This document shows, in pieces, positions 10,621-21,582 of a DNA stretch of 64,000 bases. Each line of letters opens with the position of its first letter. Position 1 is the stretch's first letter. Made by a program: the position numbers and the translations under genes. This DNA is from Heligmosomoides polygyrus polygyrus (taxonomy: Eukaryota > Nematoda > Chromadorea > Rhabditida > Heligmosomidae): assembly GCA_947396885.1 (NCBI GenBank), contig OX377202.1, positions 17,732,001 to 17,796,000 on the forward strand. The letters run 5' to 3'. The notes below the pieces were generated by a model. It made no database searches, was not told the origin of the DNA, and saw nothing but the letters and a program-made list of their open reading frames with translations.

Positions 10621-10686
10621 GATGAAACAAAGAGCTTCCAGCCACTCAACCATCCTTTGGAAACTGATAGCGACTTGACAGATACG
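10621..10686 (+). CDS. Host gene 1, 66-nt exon
   Basis: The acceptor is tttcactcttatag and the donor gtgtgt at 10687. The phase-0 peptide begins DETKSFQPLNHPLETDSDL. Both ends are in phase 0 and match the exons at 10353 and 13431. It is followed by a 2.7-kb intron holding a decayed RTE and a perfect palindrome. Confidence 0.6.
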
Positions 10687-10858
10687 GTGTGTCCCTACAT
10701 TCCACTTTGCCAAATGATAGTGGTTCTTGAGGATGTCGGAAGTTTTTCTTCATAAATTGACTTCCGTTCTAGGAGCTTTGTTGATCAAAAGAAACTCGAA
10801 AACTTGTGCGGAAAAGGAGTTGCTTTAACGTAGGGCTCCGGAAAAACAGAACGGGTTT

Positions 10859-12110
10859 TCAGACGTTACTTGCAGTTGAAGATGGTGTCCTGGACCTCGT
10901 TGTGGATTCACCTCGGTCCTCTCTCTGAATATGCACCTTCCTAAGTTCGGGCGATAGTTGGTACATAGTTGCCGAACGCTGAAGCTGCTCAACTCTGGCG
11001 CATCGTATCTCGAAGGCTTCTAGAGCCAGACGTCTATTGGTGGCCTTCAAACTCTCTACTTCCTTAGCACTATCGTGGAGATAGTGCACGAAGCGGTCGT
11101 ATTCGATGCTGGTCATGACGATATCTTTTCGAAGACCGGCAAGAGAGTTCTAGAGGTCCCTGTTGATGGTCGTTCTGGGACTTCTCTCTTGACGCGAAAG
11201 CCGGAACCTCGCGCGAAGGAGGTGGTCCGATCTCGTGTAGAACTTGGGGACAATGGAGACGTCGGTCAGGCAATACTTGCGATTGAAGATGATGTGGTCG
11301 ATCTCGTTGTGTAACTGGCCACCGGAGGATTCCCAGGCCTATCGTATGAAGGGAGGCTTCTAGAACTGTGAGTTTCCATGGATGGTCTTGGTCGACATGA
11401 TAAACTCAGACAGCCTTTCACCTTGCTCGTTCCACCCCAAACCGTGTGTTTCAATGTGAAGTTCTTCCTGCGACTTTCGTGGCCCGATCTTGGTGTTGAA
11501 GTCGCTGACGGCCACCTTGTAGAAGGTGTGATCTTCCTTATAGAACTTTTCCAACCCCACGTAGAAGGCCCACCTCTTCGTCGTCGTAGTCGGATGTTGG
11601 GCATACGCGACGAGCACAGTCAAAGCTGGCACGGGGCCACATCGGTTCAGTCCAGACGTCCGATTCGGGTTGTCCGAGACTCGTACGAATCGATGTTCAT
11701 GGCCAAGTGCGTGTTGACGAGGACACCAACGCCGCCTACTCCCCTGCTGTCGCATGTTCCGAGGAACAGTTCTTCTCCGGTGTCATAGGCGGCGTGTAGG
11801 TTCTCTGTCTTCTCGTCTCGGTCAGTCCAATGACGTCGTACTTGATTATCCTGGCTTGCATTATCACGTCCTCGACGGATGCTTCCGATGCGAGCTTGCG
11901 GGCGTTGTAAGTACATATCGTTACCTAATCGTTCTCAATTCGCGCAGCCTGGATAGGTCGTGAGATTTCGGAAGACTCTTGGTGCTCGTCCTTGCCATCG
12001 CCGCAGAAATCGATGCTCTTTCGAGGTGGAGGAATGAGATCCCTTTGTCCTCCTATTCTTGGCTTGGATACATCACTGGTAGCTAGTCATACTCTGTCGT
12101 GCGGGCAACG
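10859..12110 (-). pseudogene. RTE family 2: decayed endonuclease region (minus)
   Basis: Read on the minus strand, a broken apurinic-type endonuclease of a second RTE family is visible across several frames. In order: TYNARKLASEASVEDVI, LTETRR, RGVGGVGVLVN, YAQHP, AVSDFNTKIGPRK (the Gly before the catalytic Asp is changed to Ser), and FYTRSDHLLRARF (the SDH catalytic motif is kept). A linker with YDRFVHYLHDSAKE follows. There are several frameshifts, and the reverse transcriptase part is missing at the 10859 end. Minus-strand sequence upstream to about 12330 may be the element's 5' UTR. It lies in antisense inside an intron of host gene 1. Confidence 0.8.
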
Positions 12111-12535
12111 GAATGCCTAGCTTACCGCCAAGCTATCCCAAGGAACATAAAGAGACTTCAAAGGAGGGCTGGTTTCCCCTTTGGTTATACTCCCATTCTA
12201 ACTGATTGGTTAAGGTGATCGAATCGGGAAGAACCCATGGGCCGACGGAGGACGAGGTTTTCACTACGATTGCCGAGTACAACAGGTGGATTGCTGAGGT
12301 ACACTCTGTTTTTCATACCTTTGGAATCGTCAGCTCCTTCACAAAGAATTTCTGTGTGAGATAATAATTATGTAAGAAAGTGTTGGGTAAAATAGTTCTT
12401 TAAGCATATTAGGTAAAATTAGGTAAGAAACAAAATTTCTGTTATATTTTTGATTTGCAAATCCTGAAAATCTGTCTCTTGTTCTATGCATATAGGTCCA
12501 ATGCACTGGTCCAACATCGCCCGAATTACGCATGC

Positions 12536-12616
12536 CATCGGGCGCGCTTGAGGGGAGGAGAGGAAATATCCCTGAATCAGGGATATTTCCTCTCCTCCCC
12601 TCAAGCGCGCCCGATG
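12536..12616. repeat. Perfect 81-nt palindrome (40-nt arms, 1-nt centre)
   Basis: Arms 12536-12575 and 12577-12616 are exact reverse complements around a single A at 12576; the outer ends read catcgggcgcgcttg and caagcgcgcccgatg. The flanks are not complementary, so this is not the core of a longer hairpin. Read as RNA from either strand it would form a 40-bp stem. It is GC-rich, unlike the surrounding intron. Confidence 0.95.
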
Positions 12617-13430
12617 ACAAACTTCTGGGCGCTAATTTTTTTTACGGAAAATTTTCTATAACTTTCCTCGTTCTTTTGCTCGAAGAAGTCTTCAGAACTT
12701 ATCCGATTCTATTCCAGAAAGCTGCGAAGCGTAGGCAGATCAAAGAGGAGGGATACAAGAAATATTCGCAAATATCGTTTAAGGTGAGAGATCATTTTAT
12801 CCTTGATTATGCACCAAATCATCGTATACACCTGTCACGTATTGTCTTATTGATCGTCGAATTGACCAAAGCACTTCCATCTTGTTCCTGTCGTGTGCCA
12901 GAGTTGCTCAGAAGTCCTTTTTGGTCGGAAAAGAAGGAAGTATATTAGCCCTTGTTCAAGGACTCGTTTACCTAAGTTATTCATATTAGAACACGATCTT
13001 TGACAAATTAGGCGCAATTGAGCGCATATATGTATACCCATGAGCAAATAACCACACGATCACAAAGAGCAACTTAGTTAGAAACAAAGAATAGATCAAA
13101 TTACAAGTAGCCGGATGAGAGGAAAATGAAATAAAGGTGTAACTGAATGGCTCAAGAACTTAAAATTAAGAACATAGAAACAGACCCAATTTTTTTCTAT
13201 ATTCTCAACGTTAGGTTCTCCAAAAAGCCGGATGAGTGATGGGTAGCAGAAGCAGAATAAGGAGCAGTAAGCACCTGGAACATAAATGTATAACAATTAA
13301 CTATAACTCCACCTTAGTGTAACCAGTTTCTGGAAGGATTTCAAGTGTAGCAAAGTGTCCGTAAGTTAAGAAAAATATGCTTACTTGATAAGCATGTTAC
13401 CGCTTCGAATTCTAATCAATGCTGTTTCAG

Positions 13431-13992
13431 AGTGGTCGTAACATTGTCCCCGTTCGCTTGTTCTTCGACACCGATCCTATAATACCGCCGCTCAAGAGCA
13501 GGACCGACGACTTCGCCGCCAAACGATCTATAGCCGGCATGTCGAACAGTCACGAGGCGAAGACGGTCAAACAGAACGCAAAGGTTCCTATCGTGGACGA
13601 CAACGTCAATCGAGACAAGGTACCAGCAAAGGGACTGAATGAACCGGATACCTTCATCAACACTGGAAGCGCTGGAGAGAAAATTGCGGTGAGCCAGCCA
13701 GCACAGCCAGTGGGTGCAGAACCGCGCCGGAACGAAACGGAGTCGACCGAGGACGGCAGTGGAATGCCTAGCACGGCCGCTGGTGGAGAGCCCCCAGAGG
13801 AGCTGTTGGTCGCCGACAAGAACGAGACCAGCACGACCGTGTCCGCGGAAAACTCGACAGTCGGAGACCCAGCAACCTGGAGCCCTGGGTCGACTTCAGC
13901 CCAGCTCGAGCCGCTGCCAGATGACGTGTCCAACGTGGAGTCCATATCGGCTCCAGAGCGACCACCGCCTGTCGCAACGGCGCAGTTGAAAG
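13431..13992 (+). CDS. Host gene 1, large exon
   Basis: The acceptor is caatgctgtttcag and the donor gttagt at 13993, followed by a 54-nt intron ending in ttttttttag. About 187 codons begin SGRNIVPVRLFFDTDPIIPP. The exon is rich in Ser, Thr, Pro, Glu and Ala, with no predicted globular core, and is GC-rich (well above its flanks), a mark of coding sequence here. It ends in phase 1, which the next exon completes to Gly. Two other frames also stay open for long stretches because of the composition; they are shadows. Confidence 0.8.
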
Positions 13993-14046
13993 GTTAGTTG
14001 CCTACATCTAGTGAGGCAGTCTGAAGCACTAGTAACTTTTTTTTAG

Positions 14047-14491
14047 GAAAGGATGCGTCCGAGAGCGAGTCAGCGAGACAGGAACTCGTCGTTATGGGAA
14101 GCTCGACCACCACAGCGACGCCGTCTACTCTCGCCATGACTCCTTCGAAGGGCGGCCCCGTCCCAGGCAACGGCACCAACACGCTACCCCCACTGCTGTC
14201 CATGCCGTCGCTGAACTCCTTGTCGTCGTTCTCGTCGCTGAACACCCCTGTCGACATCGCCACCCATCCTCAGCCGAACAAGGTGGTATCGCAGGAAAAG
14301 AAAGACAACCGGAAGAAGACATCCGGCAGAATCAAGAGCCGACCTTTGGTCAACAATCAGAAGCGGAAGCACTCGTTTAATCGTGGTCGACAGCAGTTTG
14401 AAGTCGTCGACTCGGACGACAAGCAAACGCGACGACCTGGTAAAGGCCGCGTGCCAACCGAAAGAATACACATTGTCGGAGTGCAGCCAGG
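14047..14491 (+). CDS. Host gene 1, exon with basic region
   Basis: Begins by completing a Gly codon and continues KDASESESARQELVVMG. A Ser/Thr/Pro linker follows and then a strongly basic run (QEKKDNRKKTSGRIKSRP, then NNQKRKHSFNRGRQQ) that looks like a nuclear localisation or nucleic-acid-binding segment. The donor gtaagtatc at 14492 is a strong consensus. It ends in phase 2 and fits the exon at 18025. Confidence 0.8.
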
Positions 14492-15289
14492 GTAAGTATC
14501 ATAGTTATTATTGAGTTCGAGGGCTGCTTGATTTTTCCTCTAAATAACAGTTTGAATTGGCCACGCTTTAAAAATTGCGTTCCAAAATAATTTGAAGGAA
14601 ACTGAAAAAAGAAACTATATTATTGATCGATATTGACTGACAGGTGGCCTTTTTTGTTAGTTGTGATGTCTTTCCAATAGCCTACAATATATAAACATGC
14701 ATCTGCTAGGAAAATGCTATCAGTGCAAGGATACCAGGTCCCAATAGCACTTTAAAGTGAGATGTTCGCAATTTTCAAATCAAATTGAAACTGCCGAGGA
14801 ATCTCGACGCTATGGAAATCAACCAGAACATCTTTCAAGTTAAACAGAGTATCTTCTAGACTGAACTAAAGACTTCCCGAGAAGGGTATAATTGTTACTT
14901 GTCCACAGTAAGTAAAACATTCTTCAAAGTTTTAAAATTCTCCTACCCAAAAGTGAACACGCTCCCTGAAATTTTATAAAAGTTTTATTATATTTTTTAA
15001 GTAAAAACGATGGTTTAGAGCTTTACTAAGGTGAAGACTGGCACTTCTTTTTTAGGCGTATAAAGGAAGAGATTGCGCCGTGCACATGTCTAGCTCGGTT
15101 TTCATCTTTCATTTTTCAATTGAACAGTAGTGTAACTGCTACATACATAAATGAAACGGCAAAGCGAAGATATGTCTGTTTTCTACATGTTTGACGTACC
15201 AACGACAACTGTGTGACTCCACGCAAACAGCATTTTTGCTACCAATAAAGGGCTAAATCAATATTATCAAATCAATATTTTATTTTGGG

Positions 15290-15573
15290 AAGAGCAGTCG
15301 GAAGAATCTGGTACGTCGGTGCACCCGATACCAGGTTCCTAGTTCGAATTTCCTGCTTGGGCCCACGAAGCCTTCCATCACTCCGAGGTCGGTGAGTTGG
15401 TACCAACCTTGCCTGGTAGGGGTAAAGCGTTGACTTATTCATCGGCTTGCCTCCGCAGGTCACTATATGCACGCTACGCATTCAAATTGCCTCCACAACA
15501 TCCCGTAGAAGAACATGAGAAATAGAAGTCCCAAAAAGGGGCTGATTAACGCCATTTTGACGCTTTTCCTTCT
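15290..15573 (+). repeat. SINE-A copy, diverged
   Basis: Head-first copy recognisable from gagcagtcgg, ggtgcacccgataccaggttcc, the B box ggttc-type region, and the tail taacgccattttgacgc. It carries many substitutions and the first bases of the A box are lost. Confidence 0.7.
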
Positions 15574-15970
15574 ATCGATGCATTTGCAGATGTATTGTTT
15601 CAAACCTGTCCAACAGCTGAATACTGTTTCACTCATTATCAGTAAAAATCAAATTTAGGGAAATTTCGGTAATGTTGACAGATAGTGATCAGTTGGTCGA
15701 ATTTTCTCATTTTTGGGAAATCTCTCCATCGGTTACTATAGCAATGTAACGACAATATCGACCGAAAACGCTACTAAGGGATAGGCATGTTCAAAGGCTA
15801 ACACTTTACTGATTCAGTACATGCAGAGTGATACGTAGAGTCTCAGAGTAGGACAAAGTGCTTCAAAAAGTTTTCGACTTTTTAAAGAAAATTTTTAAAA
15901 GGCACATTAATTACTGAAAATATGGAAGCAATGCAAAACATGCATAATATCGAATTGTTAATAAAAAAAT

Positions 15971-16264
15971 AAGGATAAAGGATAAAGGACGGCGTTACTC
16001 AATCCCTTCTGGGATGCGCCAGCGCATTCTACTTCTACGGGATGTCGTGGAGGCGACATGAATGCGTATTTGGCCATACAATGACTTGCAGTGGCCAGCC
16101 GATGAACAGTCAGCGCTTTATCCTTCCCAGACAAGTCTGGTACCAATTCACCGACCCCGGAGGGATGGAAGGCTTGGTTGGCCTGGGCGGGAAATCCGAA
16201 CCAGGAACCTGGTATCGGGTGCACGCGACAGTCGCGCCTCCTCCGACTGCGCTACACCCGCCCT
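15971..16264 (-). repeat. SINE-A copy, nearly consensus (minus)
   Basis: Close to the family consensus throughout, running from aaggataaaggataaagg to cctcctccgactgcgctacac. It is flanked by AT-rich runs taataaaaaaataa (15959) and aaataaaaaaataa (16265) that could be a target-site duplication but are too simple to be sure. Confidence 0.85.
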
Positions 16265-16431
16265 GAAATAAAAAAATAAAAAATAAAAATATGAGAAGTA
16301 AAACAACAGAACACCGACCTTGGGAATAATATAGGAGATACGAAGCATTACAACACAAATCCATAAACGTCATCGTATATGGATAAGGCGAGCTCCTATT
16401 CTCGGAAGAAAAACTTGTCTATAAAATACTG

Positions 16432-16562
16432 ACCAGGGAATTCTCTCAGACGTATGTCTGAACTGTGAAAACGAATACCACTGTGAGAATCTCCACCGTT
16501 CAAATAGTAGGAAGGGATATTTCGCTTTTGCAAAGTCCTCGAGCCCATGGAAATTCGGGCCA
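16432..16562 (-). repeat. R140 dispersed repeat, inverted copy
   Basis: The reverse complement matches both tandem units at 17569-17845 over about 130 bp, including gactttgcaaaa, ggtggagattctcaca and ttccctgg. It is not related to any element type I know. Confidence 0.65.
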
Positions 16563-17568
16563 CTGAACACCCAGGAATGTATTGCACTGAGAGCATCTAA
16601 CACGTCCGTGTGTGTTGCACGTGGATATAAAAGAGATGGTGAAATACGTCTGGCTCCGTCGTCGAGGCAAGCAGATCGGCGGTTCAGTGTGAGTGCCGGC
16701 GCATCGTATGCACAGGGTCGGATGTTCGATTCCTTGATCTCAAAGTGTTTCTGCATTCTTAGTGTTCATTCCTGGTTTGGTATCAATCACCTTCCCATCT
16801 TTTCCTATGCATGTATTTCACTATAGGCTGAGCAGTACGTGTTCAGTGAGATATATTCATCCGTTGCCCCTCTATGTACGACAATTTGTATTTTCTGCTG
16901 ATTTTTGATAGTACCCTTGGCAACATGGGGAGTGGACCTTCCCAACTAGACACAAATAAAGCAATTAGAAGAGTACATGATGGCACCAGTCCACAAGCCG
17001 AGAATGGCTGTCCAGTCAATCTCTCGTCATCTAGCATGTGTCCCACATGATCAAAGAATGGCAGCCGATCATTGTACAAGTCCAGTTGTACCCTACTGCC
17101 CGTCGAAGGTGTACTAATGAACTAGACACACTAATGATGACGGGCTGGTAGCTACTGCAGTCCCGGCAAGTCAGGGGCATAGGTCACCGCTATAATCTAA
17201 CATATCGCTCGACAGTAGCACATTGGTCTTGCAACCCCTCTGGTGAGCCGACCAATTAAGAAAATGGAAAATATGGAGAGATTTTTATCGAAGATAGGGG
17301 TGCAGAGATATCTTTTAAAAAGTTGATCACAATGGTTCGCTGTGACACGAGTGTATGCTCCCTTGTTTATTCGATTGTCAAAGGTAAATCTGAAGCAGCA
17401 CTATTGAACTTTTACGACCCTTGGCCTCTTGGTCGAGGTCGAGAAGGGGTAGACAAAAATCACCCTAATTTTGTCTAAAGGGGTTATCTGGGGCGCTGAT
17501 CACGAATATGACATTCATTTTTTTGAAATTTTGGCCGATTACGGTAGGTTAGTACGTGTGAACGTGTT

Positions 17569-17845
17569 CCAATAGTAAACTTTGAGGGCCCATTGCTCCT
17601 TGGGTTCAAGGACTTTGCAAAAGGCGAACATCTCTTCCTACTAACTGAAGGGTGGAGAATCTCGCTGTGGTATTCGTTTTTGCCGAACAAACCTACGTGC
17701 GAGTCCCATAGTGAACTTTGAGGGTCCCTAGCTCCTTGGTTTCAAGAACTTTGCAAAAATGGAACATCTCTTCCACCAATTTGAAGGGTGGAGATTCTCA
17801 CAATGGTTTTCGCAGTTCACACATATGCCTGATAGACTTCCCTGG
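17569..17845 (+). repeat. R140 repeat, two tandem units
   Basis: Two consecutive units of about 137 bp (17569-17704 and 17705-17845) share atagt-aactttgagg, gctccttgg-ttcaag, ctttgcaaaa, aacatctcttcc and gaagggtggaga. They differ by many substitutions. An inverted third unit lies at 16432. Confidence 0.7.
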
Positions 17846-18024
17846 TGAGCATAAGGTTTTGCCTAAGTTTCGTTGGACATTTCATCACTGCTTTGACAAC
17901 AGGACGTTGTTCGACCCAACAATATATTGCCTATAAATAAATTGCTGAATTAGTTATTTAAATAAGGATTACCCTTCAGTCTGTATTTGTTTTGTGAGCA
18001 GATATAAACGCTGTTTTGCTTTAG

Positions 18025-18193
18025 TACGCTTTCCAACATCACCCCGATAAAGGCAGATCGCTTCTATCAGGCCAGAAAATTGATTCGACGCCCACGACCA
18101 AGTAGTGGACCACGAGCCACACAACAGACCCACAACCCCGTGATTATCACGAGAACTCATCCTGGACAGCAGATCTTCGAGCACACCTTCAAC
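18025..18193 (+). CDS. Host gene 1, exon
   Basis: The acceptor is ctgttttgctttag. The first base completes the Gly codon left open at 14491. The peptide begins TLSNITPIKADRFYQARKL, continues through basic RRPRPSSGPRATQQT, and ends HTFN before a consensus gtgagt donor at 18194. It ends in phase 0 and is followed by a 53-nt intron. Confidence 0.75.
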
Positions 18194-18246
18194 GTGAGTT
18201 ACGATTCCGGATCTCGTCAGAATTTGCTTAGAACGTCACTCCTCAG

Positions 18247-18377
18247 CTGGAACTCACCCTTCAGATTGAACAGGTTCCCAGTGGAGGAACGAGACGCTTC
18301 AGGGTGAAGCCACGTCGTCTGATATCCAACACACCAATCCTTCAGCACAAGCAGCGCGGCACCACGATAGATCTTAG
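18247..18377 (+). CDS. Host gene 1, exon
   Basis: The acceptor is cgtcactcctcag and the donor gtgagg at 18378. It reads LELTLQIEQVPSGGTRRF and then a basic stretch RVKPRRLISNTPILQHKQ. A second possible acceptor 18 nt downstream (ccttcag) keeps the same frame. It ends in phase 2, matching 19137. Confidence 0.75.
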
Positions 18378-18777
18378 GTGAGGACTCCGTTCAATTTTTT
18401 TCTAATTCCACTTTTCTACAGTACTGATGTAGTTCATGAGTAAGCGCTCGGATAACGGAAGATCGGTATATAACGTATTCATACTTGGGTACTGCCGTTC
18501 CGATGATTCATAATACTCTCAGTACCCGGATTCATCAAGCGGAAGGCATATGTAGAAGTACCGGAGGGTAAGACCACCAAATGAATTCATCGAATGAATC
18601 GACGGTAAGGTAGAAGAAGCCTGACAGACGTACAGAAAAGTTGTTCTTCTAGCATTCCGCTTATTCCGATGCCAATATGGAGTGAAAATTTGTCTAAGTT
18701 AGGGGAGGAAAGGGAACGAGAGACCATATTCTCAGAGTTTTCTCCGTCTGGAGAATACGAAGAGGGCAAACCATAAA

Positions 18778-19040
18778 TAACGGCGTTACTCGATCTTTTT
18801 TGGGATGCGCCACGCGTTCTACTTCCACGAGATGTCGTGGAGGCGGCTTGAATGCGTATTCGGCCAAATTTGGCCTTGTGGTGGCCAGCCGATGAGCAAG
18901 TCAGGACTTTGTCCTTCCCAGATGAGTCCGTACCAATTCACCGGAGGTATGGAAAGAATGGTTGCCGGGCGAGAAATCCGAACCATGAACATGGAATCGA
19001 GTGCACGCGACTGCCAGCCTCCGACTGCGCTACACGCTCC
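18778..19040 (-). repeat. SINE-A copy (minus) with a short internal deletion
   Basis: From ataacggcgttactcgatc through gccagccgatgagcaagtcag to ccgactgcgctacacgc. Parts of the middle (the lysine-to-loop region of the tRNA-like head and the tggtaccaattc block) are shortened. Confidence 0.8.
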
Positions 19041-19136
19041 CCGATTGAAGAATATGGAAAAATTCGTTAATTTAATCGGAAATTTCTCCCGGGTTATTCC
19101 TCGCGACTTCTATTTTTCTTGATGACGTAGTTTCAG

Positions 19137-19312
19137 GAGGCTTCATAAGTTTATTCTGAGGAACAGAAGCAGCTCACAGGATCTCGTGATAACACCTGAT
19201 CTCAGTGGAGCGCATTTTTGTAAATCGGGCGCGAAATGGTAGCCGGTATGCGGATGTGCCCACGACGATTGATGGGTTTTCCCGACCCACTGCTACATCC
19301 ACGATGTGGCGG
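19137..19312 (+). CDS. Host gene 1, exon with an apparent single-base frame slip
   Basis: The acceptor is tgacgtagtttcag and the donor gtaagg at 19313. The first base completes the Arg codon from 18377. The first half reads RLHKFILRNRSSSQDLVITP; after about 19205 the natural-looking peptide (ERIFVNRARNGSRYADVPTT and onward) continues one base out of frame. One extra G in the ggagcg run would explain it. Either the exon is damaged, there is an assembly indel, or two exons overlap here. The stated end is in phase 0, which does not fit 21583. Confidence 0.45.
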
Positions 19313-19646
19313 GTAAGGTTTATGAATCATCGGAGTCGTCCACCCAATTCATCGGGAATGTCTACCCTTGTACCACTGCGGGTATGCGCGTTGATGAATC
19401 CAGGTCCTGGTCCCATCGGAAGGGCTTGTACGGTCGGTAACAGAGGTGCATATTCAACGGTTAACGATTTGCAATTTAACGGAATTTTCAACGGAATTTT
19501 TTCTAACTACGTTTATCGCTTTCCCTTTGTCTTCACCAATATTGTAAGCTACATCCTCTCGACCAGGACTATTCCTGAAAAACTATTGAAATTTGCAACA
19601 ATATTTCAATGCTTTCATGCTATTTTCACATCTTCTATGGCACATT

Positions 19647-19936
19647 AAGCGCGTGTAGCGCAGTCGAAGGAGGCGCCGACTGTCGCGTGCACCCGATACC
19701 AGGTTCCTGGTTCGAATTTCCCGCCCAAACCAACCAAGCCTTCCATCCCTCTGGGGTCGGTGAATTAGTACCAGACTTGTCTGGGAAGGATAAAGCGCTG
19801 ACTTGTTCATCGGCTGGCCACCGCAAGTCATTGTATGGCCAAATACGCGTTCATGTCGCCTCCACGACATCCCGTAGAAGAAGAATGCGTGGCGCATCAT
19901 AAAAGGGATTGAGTAACGCCGTCCTTTATCCTTATC
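19647..19936 (+). repeat. SINE-A copy with target-site duplication
   Basis: A near-consensus, full-length copy with an excellent B box (ggttcgaatttcc) and A box (tagcgcagtcg). It is flanked by tctatggcacatt (19634-19646) and ctatggtacatt (19937-19948), one mismatch in about twelve, supporting target-primed insertion. Confidence 0.9.
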
Positions 19937-20214
19937 CTATGGTACATTTGAATTTTTAGAAACAATGCGTTTTAGAGTTAGAAAAGTTCTTTGCTGAGCG
20001 CCAGGCATGTCATCAAATCCACAAACATACCGGTCTGACCCTCACGTAAAATACGCCTATCTCCAAATGGCCCTGCTTATCCCAAAATACTTCTGCTCGC
20101 TGCCTGAAACAGTCGAGAAGAAGAGAATGATTTCAGTCGGCCGAAGTATTCTAAATGATCTGAGAAAATCGGTAACAACAAAAAAATTGGGAAGCTACTT
20201 CTCCTGAACGTTAA

Positions 20215-20347
20215 CACGTTGACGACCATGTCACACCTTTCGGCCGTGTGGGACACTGTGACACGATGCCGTGTCACGGTCCCGACGTTGCAATAAATCG
20301 GCTGTTCCCACGCACCGGTACGCGAAAATCGTGCGTTCGTCAAAGTG
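20215..20347. mobile_element. TTAA-flanked MITE (piggyBac-type)
   Basis: A 133-bp non-coding element whose ends are inverted: cacgttgacga at the left and tcgtcaaagtg at the right. It is bordered on both sides by TTAA (20211-20214 and 20348-20351). TTAA target duplication is the hallmark of the piggyBac superfamily; the transposase source is not in the window. The interior has its own short inverted repeats (tgtcacac / gtgtgggacactgtgacac). Confidence 0.65.
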
Positions 20348-21008
20348 TTAACTCTGAAAGGTTTTTTATTGTAATTTATTAATTCTTTCTGTACAAGCGG
20401 GCTCATGGCCACATCAAGATTGCACATGCTCGTAGAACAGTCACATAAAACGGTTTCGCAAAGATCTAAGAAAGAGGTGAATCCCAGGATCTGTCTGGTC
20501 TGGATTACCCAGCCCACTAAATACCGTCCTCTTGAATGATAATTCCATACCTATTCTTCCACATCCTGAAGATAATTTGTTGCTGAGAGCCTATTTATTT
20601 TGCTGTGCACACATTGTTGATAGTGAATTGTTTGTTTTACATTGTGGTGTTCTACTCCATTTCTTGAATTTATTTGTTGAACCGTTGAAGTTGGAACATA
20701 TGCCTTCCTTAATTTTTTCAATTTAAGTAGTGGTTTGTAGCAAATTGTATTTTTAACGAATTTTACCCATTTACCGAAAATTTAAAGAACATTTTCCGGT
20801 GAAACATTTGTTTTAAAGATTTCACGCACAGAACTTCGTGTGCACCCCTGGTCGATAAGCTGATTGGGTGGCGTGAATTTGGTCGGTGCTCTGTTTGATT
20901 GAGATTGGATGACACGCTCCCATCTCCCAACCGCAAAATTTTTCCGTAAATTTTTAGCAACTATTTTCTAACGAAACATTTTTGCGTCAAAAACAATTCA
21001 AATCAGTT

Positions 21009-21183
21009 TCTCTAAGCCTCAAGTGGCTGGTATCGAGGTTGTAAGCTGTCACAACGATGTTTTGTTGCGGAAAAAGCTTCTAGCGCCAGGCAGGACTCGA
21101 ACACGCACCTTCCTCTGACCGGGCGTGAATGCTCTACGCCTTTACACCACCGGCGCCGTTTGATCGAACGCAACATCCACACC
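21009..21183 (-). repeat. SINE-B copy (minus), left arm of a hairpin
   Basis: The reverse complement reads ggcgccggtggtgtaaaggc, then gtagagcat, then a B box-like gcgtgttcgagtcctgcc, then ggcgctagaag. The tRNA-like part has matching acceptor-stem halves (ggcgcc / ggcgct). Positions 21041-21183 pair with 21228-21370. Confidence 0.7.
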
Positions 21184-21227
21184 TCGTGGGACCGATCAGC
21201 ACTCACCCGTATCCGGGATGAGCTGGC

Positions 21228-21370
21228 CGGTGTGGATGTTGAGTTTGGTCAAACGGCGCCGGTGGTGTAAAGGCGTAGAGCATTCCTGCCCGGTCAGATG
21301 GAGGTGCGGGTTCGAGTCCCGCCTGGTGCTAGAAGTTTGATCGCAACAAAACATCGTTGTGACAGCTTAC
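21228..21370 (+). repeat. SINE-B copy (plus), right arm of a hairpin
   Basis: Plus-strand copy with an intact B box (gggttcgagtcccgcc), followed by tggtgctagaag and caaaacatcgttgtgacagc. It forms the right arm of an inverted pair with a 44-nt loop (21184-21227). Confidence 0.7.
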
Positions 21371-21582
21371 ATTTTTGCGTTAAATCTGACAGATTCTTTA
21401 ACAGTTTGTTTATGTTTTGGGATGTAAAAAGCCAGACATTTTCTTAAATGATTTTTTAAATGGACATCATCCCGTTTTGATAGCGCCGCGATGCATGGGA
21501 AGTGTAAAAGGGGCATGAAAAATGATATAGTGGTCATCAGGTCGAGTTCTGCTTTCAAACTGGTGCTCATTCATGCTTTCAG

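Larger units (their letters stand above)
14492..18024. other. Intron of 3.5 kb with two SINE-A copies and a dispersed repeat
   Basis: Apart from the SINE-A copies (15290, 15971) and the R140 repeats (16432, 17569), listed separately, I see no gene. Positions 15070-15235 share rearranged words with 55600-55760 (gcgccrtgcac-tgtcta, gccgtttc, and gtttgcgtgga with its complement), suggesting another diverged repeat. Confidence 0.4.
19937..21582. other. Intron with MITE and SINE-B hairpin; no gene seen
   Basis: Beyond the TTAA MITE and the SINE-B pair, the sequence is AT-rich without support for an exon. Because the exons at 19312 and 21583 are out of phase, an unseen short exon may lie in this interval. 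Confidence 0.35.

Noticed and set aside
13550..14471. Long frames in other phases and on the minus strand over the big exons of gene 1
   Set aside because: GC-rich exon composition keeps them open; the chosen frame is the only one with matching splice phases.
21228..21310. A functional tRNA gene from the good B box
   Set aside because: The anticodon arm does not fold properly and the same unit is repeated with inverted ends, so it is a tRNA-like repeat.
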